DNA of 39,817 nt. It comes from Actinomycetota bacterium (GTDB taxonomy: Bacteria > Actinomycetota > Actinomycetes > S36-B12). This document shows positions 33,446 to 39,817 of this stretch, one piece after another. Below the pieces are notes generated by a model. It had not been told where the DNA came from. It saw nothing but the letters and a program-made list of their open reading frames with translations, and searched no databases. Position 1 is the first letter of the stretch; each line of letters starts with the position of its first letter. Both the position numbers and the translations under genes were made by a program. The stretch is taken from the NCBI GenBank assembly GCA_029977425.1, contig JAPOKX010000003.1:1-39817 (forward strand), read 5' to 3'.

Positions 33446-34453
33446 CTAGCCCAGGCGCGTCTCGGGCTTGGGCGAGCGCGACATGAAGGCCGCGAGCATC
33501 TCCTGCGGCTTCATGCCGTGGTGGACGACTTGTACGACCTGCTCGGTGATGGGCATCTCCACGCCGTGGCGCGTGGCGAGGTCGAGGATCGACTGACAGC
33601 TCTTGACCCCTTCGCAGGTCTGCTTCGTCGCCGAGATGGTCTCGTCCACGGTGAGGCCCGAGCCCAGGTTGACGCCGAAGGTGCGATTGCGCGAGAGCGG
33701 GGACTGGCAGGTGGCGATGAGGTCGCCCACTCCGGCGAGGCCCATGAAGGTGAGGGGGTCGGCGCCCAGCGCCGTGCCGAGTCGCGCCATCTCGGCGAGC
33801 CCTCGGGTGATGAGGGACGCCTGCGAGTTCTCGCCGAAGCCCAGGCCCGAGGCCATGCCGTTGGCGAGGGCGATGACGTTCTTGACCGAGCCGCCGATCT
33901 CGACGCCGACGACGTCGGTGGTCCAGTACGCGCGGAAGTAGTCGGTGGTGCAGGCATCCTGCAGGCGCTGCGCGCTGTCGCGATCTGAGCAGGCCACCGT
34001 CGTGCCGGCGGGCTGACGCAGGGCGATCTCGCGTGCGAGATTGGGGCCCGAAACGACCGCGACGCGCGCGGAGGGCACCTGCGCCACGTCCTCGATGACC
34101 TGGCTCATGCGCAGCGTCGTGCCGATCTCGATGCCCTTCATCAGGCTGACGAGGACGCTGCCGGGCGCGAGGGTGTCGCGCCAGCGGGCGAGGTTGTCGC
34201 GCAGCGACTGGGCGGGCACGGCGAGCACGACGAGCGGCGCTCCCTCGAGGGCCTCGCGCTCATCAGCCGTGGCGCGCAGGCTCGCCGGCAGGCGAATGCC
34301 GGGGTGATAGCGCTCGTTGACATGCTCGTCGTTGATCTGGCGTGCGAGGTCCGCATCGCGACTCCACATCACGACATCGCCCCCTGCATCGGCGAGGATC
34401 ATCGCGAAGGCAGTCCCCCAGGACCCGGATCCCATGACGGCAACTCGACTCAT
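33446..34453 (-). CDS. gpsA: Glycerol-3-phosphate dehydrogenase [NAD(P)+]
   Basis: A 335-residue GpsA that reduces dihydroxyacetone phosphate to sn-glycerol-3-phosphate for phospholipids. The Rossmann motif GSGSWGTAFA opens the protein. VVLAVPAQSLRDNL, VVSGPNLAREIA, the catalytic lysine region IGGSVKNVIALANGMASGLG, and FMGLAGVGDLIATC with SRNRTFG follow. ATG at 34453 overlaps the plsC stop by 4 bases (ATGA), coupling it with the acyltransferase that uses its product. Confidence 0.96.
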   Translation of the reverse strand: MSRVAVMGSGSWGTAFAMILADAGGDVVMWSRDADLARQINDEHVNERYHPGIRLPASLRATADEREALEGAPLVVLAVPAQSLRDNLARWRDTLAPGSVLVSLMKGIEIGTTLRMSQVIEDVAQVPSARVAVVSGPNLAREIALRQPAGTTVACSDRDSAQRLQDACTTDYFRAYWTTDVVGVEIGGSVKNVIALANGMASGLGFGENSQASLITRGLAEMARLGTALGADPLTFMGLAGVGDLIATCQSPLSRNRTFGVNLGSGLTVDETISATKQTCEGVKSCQSILDLATRHGVEMPITEQVVQVVHHGMKPQEMLAAFMSRSPKPETRLG

Positions 34454-35163
34454 GCGGCCTCACCCCTGTTCAGTTGTGCCTGGTCGTGACGGATCTCGCG
34501 CAGCAGTGCGGTGATGGCCGCCATGACGCGATCGGTCGCCTGACGCAGGGCCTCAGCATCCGGCTCGCCCTCCGCGCGCAGGTCATCGAGCTCCACCGGC
34601 GGACCGATGAGCACATGCATGGTCTTGCGCGGGAAGGCCTTGAATTCCTTGCGGTAGGGCCCCATGACCTCCTGTGCACCCCAGTGCGCCATCGGGATGA
34701 CCGGCACGCCGGCCGTGAGGGCGATGCGCGCTGCTCCGGTCTTGGCCGCCATCGGCCACAGGTCGGGATCCTTCGTGATGGTGCCCTCGGGGTAGACGAT
34801 GACGCACTCCCCTGCGGCCGCAGCGTCCACAGCAGCCTCGACGGCTGCAGCGGCGTCCCGGGTGCCGCGGACGACGGGGATCTGGCCCGCACTCCGCATC
34901 ACCCAGCCCACCACCGGCACCCGGAAGAGCGCGTCCTTGGCGAGGAAACGAGGCGGACGGCCGTTGTCCCAGAGGACATGCGAGATGACGATGGGATCGA
35001 ACCATGAGAGGTGATTGGCCGCGAGCACCATCCCGCTGTCGACGTCGAGGTGCTCAGTGCCGCGCCAGTCGCGGCGCGTGATGAACATCATGAAGGGCCT
35101 GAGGATGACGGCCGCCAGGCGATAGGCGAAGCCCAGTCGATCCTGCCTGGTCACCCGAGCCAC
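34450..35163 (-). CDS. plsC: 1-acylglycerol-3-phosphate O-acyltransferase (PlsC family)
   Basis: A 237-residue membrane-associated acyltransferase that adds an acyl chain to lysophosphatidate. The catalytic NHxxxxD motif is NHLSWFDP and the substrate motif is VIVYPEGTITKD. GQIPVVRGTRD and AGVPVIPMAHWGAQEVMGP are also conserved. A short hydrophobic stretch near the N-terminus may dip into the membrane. GTG at 35163 is chosen because GGAGGT lies 8 bases upstream; the open frame extends further without homology. gpsA overlaps its stop, a compact phosphatidate-precursor pair. Confidence 0.93.
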   Translation of the reverse strand: MARVTRQDRLGFAYRLAAVILRPFMMFITRRDWRGTEHLDVDSGMVLAANHLSWFDPIVISHVLWDNGRPPRFLAKDALFRVPVVGWVMRSAGQIPVVRGTRDAAAAVEAAVDAAAAGECVIVYPEGTITKDPDLWPMAAKTGAARIALTAGVPVIPMAHWGAQEVMGPYRKEFKAFPRKTMHVLIGPPVELDDLRAEGEPDAEALRQATDRVMAAITALLREIRHDQAQLNRGEAA

Positions 35164-35248
35164 GCCGCCCCACCTCCCATCGCGGAAGTCTCCCAGGACG
35201 GAGGCGCCCCTGTCATGGGGACGCGCATCGACGCCATGGCATGCTCGC

Positions 35249-35869
35249 GTGGTGGACGCAGCCTGGCGCATCGTCATCCCCCTGCGCCTGAGCGACGCGA
35301 AATCCCGACTCTCGAGCCAGACCGCGTCGAGGCGCCGTGAGCTCGTCGTGGCCATGGCACTGGACGTGGCGACGGCCGCTGCGAGCTGCCCGGGCGTCGA
35401 CGACATCGTCCTGGTGGCGGATCGGGCGGGGATCGAAGCAGTCGAGGCCTCGGGAATGGGCGGCATCCGCATGCTCGAGGATGCGGGCGGAGGGCTGAAC
35501 GCCGCGATCCTTGCCGGTGCTGCCGACGCATCCGGGCCCGTGGCCGCGCTCCTCGCCGACGTGCCCTGCGCCACCCCGGAGGCGCTTGCGCTCGCGCTGA
35601 CCACCTGCACGGAGGGCCCTGCCTTCGTGAGCGATGCCGAGGGCATCGGCACGACGCTCCTCGGCGCGCCTCGTGCGACGGATCTGCACCCCCGCTTCGG
35701 TCCTCGTTCGCGGGCCGCGCACGTGGCCGCGGGCGCCCGGGACATCGCCGATCCCGCACCCGGAGCCCTCGCCGGCCTGCGCCGCGATGTCGACAGCGAA
35801 GTCGACCTCTGGGATGCCCGGAGGATCGGCCTCGGGGCCTTCACTCGGGCCGTCGTCGCGCGCACCTGA
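35249..35869 (+). CDS. cofC: Phosphoenolpyruvate/phospholactate guanylyltransferase (F420 biosynthesis)
   Basis: A 206-residue CofC/FbiD-family nucleotidyltransferase that makes the guanylylated precursor of coenzyme F420 (phosphoenolpyruvate is the substrate in actinobacteria). It has an N-terminal VIPLRLSDAKSRL nucleotide-binding segment, GGGLNAAILAG, the metal-binding LLADVPCATPEAL and FVSDAEGIGTTLL, and FGPRSRAAHVAAGA. The start is GTG at 35249 or 35252; neither has a good Shine-Dalgarno, and a CATGCT just upstream may serve as -10. It is divergent from plsC, as fbiD is near gpsA in mycobacteria. This implies that the organism makes F420. Confidence 0.9.
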   Translation: MVDAAWRIVIPLRLSDAKSRLSSQTASRRRELVVAMALDVATAAASCPGVDDIVLVADRAGIEAVEASGMGGIRMLEDAGGGLNAAILAGAADASGPVAALLADVPCATPEALALALTTCTEGPAFVSDAEGIGTTLLGAPRATDLHPRFGPRSRAAHVAAGARDIADPAPGALAGLRRDVDSEVDLWDARRIGLGAFTRAVVART

Positions 35870-35886
35870 CGGCGACCTCGCAGACA

Positions 35887-35919
35887 GAAGCGGGGCCGGG
35901 CAATGCCCGACCCCGCTTC
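35887..35919. terminator. Strong bidirectional terminator between cofC and hup
   Basis: GAAGCGGGG then CGGGC (35887-35901) pair with GCCCG then CCCCGCTTC (35905-35919), a 14-bp stem with one C/A mismatch and a 3-base loop. It lies 17 bases after the cofC stop and 14 bases after the hup stop, between convergent genes. Confidence 0.8.
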
Positions 35920-35933
35920 CGTGACAGCTGGTT

Positions 35934-36368
35934 CTACTTCTTCTTCGCGGCCTTCTTGGCGGGAGCCTTCTTGGCCGGGGCCTTCTTGGCGGGAGCCTTC
36001 TTGGCCGGGGCCTTCTTGGCCGGGGCCTTCTTGGCGGGAGCCTTCTTAGCCGGAGCCTTCTTGGCAGCCTTCTTGGCCGGGGCAGCCTTCTTGGCGCCCG
36101 ACACGACAGCCTTGAACTCCGCACCCGGGCGGAACTTCGGAAGCTTGGTGGCCTTGATCTGCACGGTCTCACCCGTCTGCGGGTTGCGACCGGTGCGCGC
36201 CTTGCGATCGTGGCGCTGGAAGACGCCGAAGCCGGCGAGGGCGACCTTCTCGCCGCGCGCGACGGCGCGCTTCAGCTCGTCGAGGGCCGCCTCGATGACG
36301 TTGCTGACATCGCGCTTGCTGTGCCCGAGCTGCGTGGACACCGAGTCGATGAGTTCCTGCTTGTTCAC
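35934..36368 (-). CDS. hup: HU-family nucleoid protein with lysine/alanine/proline tail
   Basis: A 144-residue histone-like protein. The N-terminal HU domain (residues 1-90) has [41 protein letters not shown] and [15 protein letters not shown]. The C-terminal third is tandem KKAPA repeats ending in AKKAAKKK, like the H1-like tails of mycobacterial HupB and Streptomyces HupS, which bind DNA nonspecifically and compact the nucleoid. GTG at 36368 follows GGAGGGG by 6 bases. Expression is probably controlled by a structured leader. It is monocistronic, with a terminator after its stop. Confidence 0.95.
   Translation of the reverse strand: MNKQELIDSVSTQLGHSKRDVSNVIEAALDELKRAVARGEKVALAGFGVFQRHDRKARTGRNPQTGETVQIKATKLPKFRPGAEFKAVVSGAKKAAPAKKAAKKAPAKKAPAKKAPAKKAPAKKAPAKKAPAKKAPAKKAAKKK
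35953..36057. repeat. 15-bp tandem repeat encoding KKAPA units
   Basis: Seven consecutive copies of a 15-base unit (plus-strand forms TTCTTGGCGGGAGCC, TTCTTGGCCGGGGCC and one TTCTTAGCCGGAGCC) make up most of the hup tail. The two main variants alternate irregularly, suggesting repeat expansion by slippage or unequal crossover. Confidence 0.9.
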
Positions 36369-36375
36369 TTAAGTC

Positions 36376-36431
36376 CCCTCCGGAGGGAAGTCGGACCGAT
36401 CCTCGGATCGGTAGGCCGGTCCCGCGACCGG
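36376..36431 (-). promoter_or_regulatory. Structured hup 5' leader with three inverted repeats
   Basis: In transcript order: CCGGTC/GACCGG (36416-36431, loop 4), CCGATCC/GGATCGG (36396-36411, loop 2) and CCCTCCGGAGGG (36376-36387). The last palindrome contains the Shine-Dalgarno GGAGGGG used by hup. All three lie in the untranslated leader predicted from the -10 at 36443-36448. Confidence 0.6.
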
Positions 36432-36442
36432 CGACATGCATC

Positions 36443-36448
36443 ACCCTA
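36443..36448 (-). promoter_or_regulatory. Candidate hup -10 box
   Basis: TAGGGT on the minus strand (in TACTAGGGT), giving a leader of roughly 65-70 bases. No good -35. A small CCGCC/GGCGG hairpin at 36465-36477, upstream, may terminate leuCD. Confidence 0.5.
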
Positions 36449-36499
36449 GTACGGCAAGCGATTTCCGCCATCGGCGGGCTGGCGCGGGTCGTTCCGAGC

Positions 36500-37090
36500 T
36501 CAGCCGATCGTCGTCGGGGAGTAGGCCGGCCGCGACGACTCGAACGTCGCGATGGCGTCCTCCTTCTGGAGGGTGATCCCGATGTCGTCGAGGCCCTGGA
36601 GCAGTCGCCAGCGCACATAGGGATCGACGTCGAAGGACGCGACGAGGTCACCCGCGCTCACCGTCTGCGCCTCGAGATCGACCGTGACCGCGGTCGTGGG
36701 ATCGGCCTCGATGAGCGCCCACAGTCGCTCCACGGTCTCCTGGTCGACGAGAGCCGTGAGGAGTCCGGCCTTGCCGGAGTTGCCGCGGAAGATGTCGGCG
36801 AAGCGCGATGAGATCACGACTGTGAAGCCATAGTCCTGCAGGGCCCACACGGCGTGCTCGCGCGAGGAGCCCGTGCCGAAGTCCGGGCCGGCCACGAGCA
36901 CCGACACACCGGCGTACTCCGGCTGATTGAGCACGAAGTCGGGATCGCTGCGCCAGGCGCTGAAGAGTCCGTCCTCGAACCCGTGGCGGGTGATCCGCTT
37001 GAGGTACTCCGCGGGGATGATCTGGTCGGTGTCGACATTGCTGCGGCGCAGCGGAGCCGCGGTGCCGGTGTGGACGGTGAAGGCTTCCAT
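36500..37090 (-). CDS. leuD: 3-isopropylmalate dehydratase small subunit
   Basis: A 196-residue LeuD, which with LeuC isomerises 2- to 3-isopropylmalate in leucine synthesis. It has [18 protein letters not shown], the swivel-domain motif [15 protein letters not shown] and [21 protein letters not shown] at 37090 has GGGAG upstream and lies 12 bases after leuC, so the two are cotranscribed. Length and motifs are normal. Confidence 0.97.
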   Translation of the reverse strand: MEAFTVHTGTAAPLRRSNVDTDQIIPAEYLKRITRHGFEDGLFSAWRSDPDFVLNQPEYAGVSVLVAGPDFGTGSSREHAVWALQDYGFTVVISSRFADIFRGNSGKAGLLTALVDQETVERLWALIEADPTTAVTVDLEAQTVSAGDLVASFDVDPYVRWRLLQGLDDIGITLQKEDAIATFESSRPAYSPTTIG

Positions 37091-37102
37091 GGGACTCCCT
37101 AC

Positions 37103-38503
37103 TCAGGCCAGGTCGGCAGGCGAGGCGAAGTGGCCGGTGACAGCCGTCGCGGCGGCTACCTGCGGGGACACCAGATGGGTGCGGCCACCCGGACCCTGGC
37201 GTCCTTCGAAGTTGCGGTTGGAGGTCGAGGCGCTGCGCTCCCCCGGCGTGAGCTTGTCGGGGTTCATTGCCAGGCACATGGAGCAGCCGGCCTCGCGCCA
37301 CTCCGCACCGGCGTCGATGAACACTCGGTCCAGGCCCTCCGATATCGCCTGGAGGCGCACCTTGACCGAGCCGGGAACGACGAGCATGCGCACGCCGTCG
37401 GCGACCTTGCGCCCCTCGAGGATCGAGGCTGCTGCGCGCAGGTCCTCGATGCGTCCGTTGGTGCACGACCCCACGAAGACGGTGTCGACGGGGATCTCGC
37501 GGATCGGCGTCCCAGGCGTGAGAGCCATGTATTCCAAGGCACGCTCGATGGCGACGCGCTCGACCTCGTCGGCGGCATCGTCCGGAGACGGCACGACGCC
37601 TGCGAGCGGCACGCCCTGGCCGGGGTTGGTGCCCCAGGTGACGAAGGGGCTCAACTCACTCGCCTCGATGACGACCTCGGCATCGAATCGGGCATCCGCA
37701 TCGGTCCGCAGCGTCTTCCAGTAGGCAACGGCGGCATCCCAGTCGGCGCCCTGTGGCGCGTGCGGACGGCCCTGGAGGTAGTCGAAGGTGGTGTCGTCGG
37801 GGGCGACCATGCCCGCGCGAGCTCCCGCCTCGATCGACATGTTGCACAGGGTCATGCGGCCTTCCATCGACAGGCCTTCGACGCCCTCGCCGCGGTATTC
37901 GAGGACGTAGCCCTGGCCACCGCCTGTGCCGATTTGCGCGATGACGGCGAGGATGAGGTCCTTGGCCGTGACGCCCTCAGGCAGCGGGCCGTTGATGGTG
38001 ATCGCCATGGTCTTGAAGGGCTTGAGCGGCAGCGTCTGCGTGGCGAGGACATGCTCGACCTCACTCGTGCCGATGCCGAAGGCCAGAGCGCCGAAGGCGC
38101 CGTGGGTCGACGTGTGCGAGTCCCCGCAGACGACCGTCATGCCCGGCTGGGTGAGGCCGAGCTGCGGGCCCACGACGTGGACGATGCCCTGATCCTCGCT
38201 GCCAAGCGGGAAGAGCGGCACTCCGAACTCTGCGCAGTTCTTGCGCAGTGCCTCGACCTGGGCGCGCGAGATGGGGTCGGCGATGGGCTTGTCGATGTCG
38301 ATCGTGGGGACGTTGTGGTCTTCGGTCGCGAGGGTGAGATCGGGGCGGCGTACAACGCGTCCCGCTGAGCGCAGTGCGTCGAAGGCCTGCGGACTCGTGA
38401 CCTCGTGCACGAGGTGGAGGTCGATGTAGAGCAGGTCGGGCTCACCGTCCGCACGGCTCACCACGTGCGCTTCCCAGACCTTCTCCGCCAGCGTCTTGCC
38501 CAT
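37103..38503 (-). CDS. leuC: 3-isopropylmalate dehydratase large subunit
   Basis: A 466-residue aconitase-family LeuC. The [4Fe-4S] cysteines are in FVGSCTNGR and [50 protein letters not shown] and the C-terminal [19 protein letters not shown] are diagnostic. ATG at 38503 is preferred because AAGGAG lies 5 bases before it; GTG at 38509 touches that site. It heads leuC-leuD, directly downstream of the tRNA terminator. No leucine-rich leader peptide or regulator gene is adjacent. Confidence 0.97.
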   Translation of the reverse strand: MGKTLAEKVWEAHVVSRADGEPDLLYIDLHLVHEVTSPQAFDALRSAGRVVRRPDLTLATEDHNVPTIDIDKPIADPISRAQVEALRKNCAEFGVPLFPLGSEDQGIVHVVGPQLGLTQPGMTVVCGDSHTSTHGAFGALAFGIGTSEVEHVLATQTLPLKPFKTMAITINGPLPEGVTAKDLILAVIAQIGTGGGQGYVLEYRGEGVEGLSMEGRMTLCNMSIEAGARAGMVAPDDTTFDYLQGRPHAPQGADWDAAVAYWKTLRTDADARFDAEVVIEASELSPFVTWGTNPGQGVPLAGVVPSPDDAADEVERVAIERALEYMALTPGTPIREIPVDTVFVGSCTNGRIEDLRAAASILEGRKVADGVRMLVVPGSVKVRLQAISEGLDRVFIDAGAEWREAGCSMCLAMNPDKLTPGERSASTSNRNFEGRQGPGGRTHLVSPQVAAATAVTGHFASPADLA

Positions 38504-38527
38504 GTCCACTCCTTAGGGGGTGAAGCA

Positions 38528-38533
38528 AGGGTA
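38528..38533 (-). promoter_or_regulatory. Candidate leuCD -10 box
   Basis: TACCCT on the minus strand between the tRNA terminator and leuC, giving a leader of about 18 bases with AAGGAG. The short leader leaves no room for a classical leucine attenuator. Confidence 0.45.
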
Positions 38534-38547
38534 ACGACGCAAAAGGA

Positions 38548-38578
38548 AAGGCCCGATCCCGGGATGGGATCGGGCCTT
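38548..38578 (-). terminator. Intrinsic terminator after tRNA-Glu
   Basis: A perfect 13-bp stem (AAGGCCCGATCCC 38548-38560 with GGGATCGGGCCTT 38566-38578, loop 5). On the minus strand it is followed by TTTCCTTTTG, a T-rich tract, so it should end the tRNA transcript just before leuC. Confidence 0.85.
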
Positions 38579-38604
38579 CCTGCGAGACATCGGTCTCGCT
38601 CGCG

Positions 38605-38677
38605 TAGCCCCGACGGGATTCGAACCCGCGCTACCGCCTTGAGAGGGCGGCGTGCTAGGCCGCTACACAACGGGGCC
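38605..38677 (-). tRNA. tRNA-Glu (CUC anticodon)
   Basis: A 73-base tRNA. The acceptor GGCCCCG pairs with CGGGGCT (first pair G-U). The D arm is GTGTAGCGGCCTAGCAC, the anticodon stem CCGCC/GGCGG has loop CTCTCAA (anticodon CTC), and the T arm is GCGGGTTCGAATCCCGT. Discriminator A; CCA is not encoded. It is second in the tRNA pair and lies near gltX, whose product charges it. Confidence 0.96.
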
Positions 38678-38707
38678 GTGCGGCACGTGAGAGAGCACGT
38701 GCACTCG

Positions 38708-38779
38708 CTGGGGTACCAGGACTCGAACCTAGACTAACTGAACCAGAATCAGTTGGGCTGCCAATTACCCCATACCCCA
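38708..38779 (-). tRNA. tRNA-Gln (CUG anticodon)
   Basis: A 72-base tRNA. The acceptor TGGGGTA pairs with TACCCCA, the anticodon stem ACTGA/TCAGT encloses loop TTCTGGT (anticodon CTG), and the T arm is TAGGTTCGAGTCCTG-like. Discriminator G; CCA is not encoded. It lies 30 bases before tRNA-Glu and 64 bases after gltX. Actinobacteria lacking GlnRS charge this tRNA with Glu through GltX and then amidate it. Confidence 0.95.
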
Positions 38780-38815
38780 TGGGCGTCTCCCGGCTCAGCG
38801 CCGAGCGACCCGGAG

Positions 38816-38847
38816 AGTGTACCCGAGCGCTCGTGAGGCCATGTCAG
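38816..38847 (-). promoter_or_regulatory. Candidate promoter for the tRNA pair
   Basis: CTGACA (38847-38842, overlapping the gltX stop), a 20-base spacer, and TACACT (38821-38816) on the minus strand. Both boxes resemble consensus but the spacer is long. Transcription would start about 30 bases before tRNA-Gln. Confidence 0.5.
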
Positions 38848-39817
38848 CCGGTGCGCGCCAGGGAGAGCCGTCGCAGGGTCTCTTCGCGACCAAGGATCTC
38901 CATCGACTCGAAGAGCGGAGGGGAGACGCGCCTGCCCGTGACGGCGATGCGCACGGCGCCGAAGGCGACCTTGGGCTTCAGGCCCAGGCCGTCGATGAGC
39001 GCACCGCGCAGTGCCTGCTCGATCGGCCCGGCCGCCCACTCCCCCAGGCCTGCGAGCGCCTCGGTGCTCGCGGCGAGGACCCGCTGGGACTCCTCGTCCG
39101 CGACCGACTGCTCAGGGTCGATCGCGAAGTCAGCGGGGTCGACGAAGAGGAAGCCGAGCATGCCCACGGACTGCGCGAGCGTCTCCATGCGCTCCTGCAC
39201 GAGCGGCACGGCGAGGGCCAGGGTCTCGCGCTGGCGTGCCGTGGGCGGATCCGCGACGAGCCCGGCGCGCTGAAGGAAGGGCACGACGCGCTCGCCGAAC
39301 TCCTCGGGCGAGAGCGAGCGGATCCAGTCGCCATTGATGGCCGTGCACTTCTTCAGATCGAAGCGCGCCGGGTTGGGGCTCACGCGGGAGATATCGAAGG
39401 CCTCGGCCATCTGGCGCATGGAGAAGAACTCGCGGTCCTCCCCCATCGACCAGCCCAGCAGCGCGAGGTAGTTGAGCAGGGCCTCGGGCAGGTAGCCTTC
39501 CTCGCGGTACATCAGCAGCGCCGACTCCGGATCGCGCTTGGAGAGCTTCTTGTTTCCCTCCCCCATGACATAGGGCAGGTGACCGAACCTCGGCGTGGTG
39601 CCATCGCCCACCCCGATGTCCGCCAGGGCGGCGTACATCGCGAGCTGGCGAGGGGTGGAGGAGAGCAGGTCCTCGCCGCGCAGGACATGCGTGATGCGCA
39701 TGAGCGCGTCGTCGACGGGATTGACGAGTGTGTAGAGCGGATCGCCGTTGGCACGCACGATGACGTAGTCGGGCACGTGCTCGCTGGCGAAGGTGAGTTC
39801 GCAACGGACGAGGTCGT
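38844..39817 (-). CDS. gltX: Glutamyl-tRNA synthetase, 3' portion (start outside window)
   Basis: The C-terminal 324 residues or so of GluRS, a class I synthetase. Visible are FASEHVPDYVIVRANGDPLY, VDDALMRITHVLRGEDLLSS, the KMSKS-type motif NKKLSKRDPES, and the anticodon-binding region (NPARFDLKKCTAINGDWIRSL onward). The frame continues without a stop through the right edge, so the HIGH motif and start codon lie beyond 39817. It is followed by tRNA-Gln and tRNA-Glu, its likely substrates. Confidence 0.96.
   Translation of the reverse strand, partial: DLVRCELTFASEHVPDYVIVRANGDPLYTLVNPVDDALMRITHVLRGEDLLSSTPRQLAMYAALADIGVGDGTTPRFGHLPYVMGEGNKKLSKRDPESALLMYREEGYLPEALLNYLALLGWSMGEDREFFSMRQMAEAFDISRVSPNPARFDLKKCTAINGDWIRSLSPEEFGERVVPFLQRAGLVADPPTARQRETLALAVPLVQERMETLAQSVGMLGFLFVDPADFAIDPEQSVADEESQRVLAASTEALAGLGEWAAGPIEQALRGALIDGLGLKPKVAFGAVRIAVTGRRVSPPLFESMEILGREETLRRLSLARTG

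Noticed and set aside
35941-36080. CRISPR-like array suggested by regular 15-bp repeats
   Set aside because: The units are directly adjacent with no spacers and are in frame in the hup coding sequence.
38504-38604. Leucine attenuator or T-box before leuC
   Set aside because: The hairpin here belongs to the tRNA transcript terminator, the predicted leuC leader is only about 18 bases, and there is no run of Leu codons or T-box motif.

Overview
The window is a GC-rich segment of an actinobacterial chromosome made up almost entirely of core genes. Several features point to Actinomycetota: HU has a lysine/alanine/proline tail, there is a SepIVA-like coiled-coil protein, the L28 is zinc-binding, an F420-biosynthesis gene (cofC/fbiD) is present, many genes start with GTG, promoters look like TAnnnT boxes, and the gene order matches the mycobacterial/streptomycete rpsB-to-gltX block as I remember it. 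I cannot place it below phylum/class from sequence alone.

Almost everything lies on the minus strand, so transcription runs from high to low coordinates. From right to left: the 3' part of gltX, then tRNA-Gln and tRNA-Glu ending at a strong intrinsic terminator; leuC-leuD; hup; plsC-gpsA; ddl; thiL; a fakA(DAK2)-recG-rsmD-coaD run; sepIVA-yceD(DUF177)-rpmF-ACP-like-rnc-mutM; a small coiled-coil protein and smc; ftsY; amtB-glnB-glnD; ffh; rpsP-khpA-rimM-trmD; rplS-lepB-lepB paralogue-rnhB; and yraN-comM-dprA-xerC. Plus-strand exceptions are an M23 peptidase-like gene at the left edge, rpmB, an Lrp/AsnC ligand-binding-domain protein with a DUF3515 lipoprotein, a Cys/Met-metabolism PLP enzyme, and cofC.

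The genes fall into functional blocks. One covers translation and protein targeting (ffh, ftsY, signal peptidase, ribosomal proteins and rRNA/tRNA maturation). One is nitrogen sensing (amtB-glnB-glnD, preceded by a GlnR-like box). One is DNA maintenance (smc, mutM, recG, hup, xerC, dprA/comM, rnhB). One is envelope and lipid precursor supply (ddl, gpsA, plsC, fakA, ACP-like). The last is leucine, CoA, thiamine and F420 biosynthesis. Many neighbours overlap by 1-4 bases, which suggests translational coupling.

No CRISPR array, insertion sequence, prophage or biosynthetic island was seen, and no gene-free stretch exceeds about 230 bases. The most unusual features are: a signal peptidase paralogue whose catalytic Ser and Lys are both Ala, next to an intact one; a very compact divergent promoter (ddl and the PLP enzyme) in which both mRNAs look leaderless; a hup leader made of three successive short inverted repeats, the last containing the Shine-Dalgarno; a 13-bp perfect inverted repeat between smc and ftsY; and a lone ACP-like protein between rpmF and rnc.
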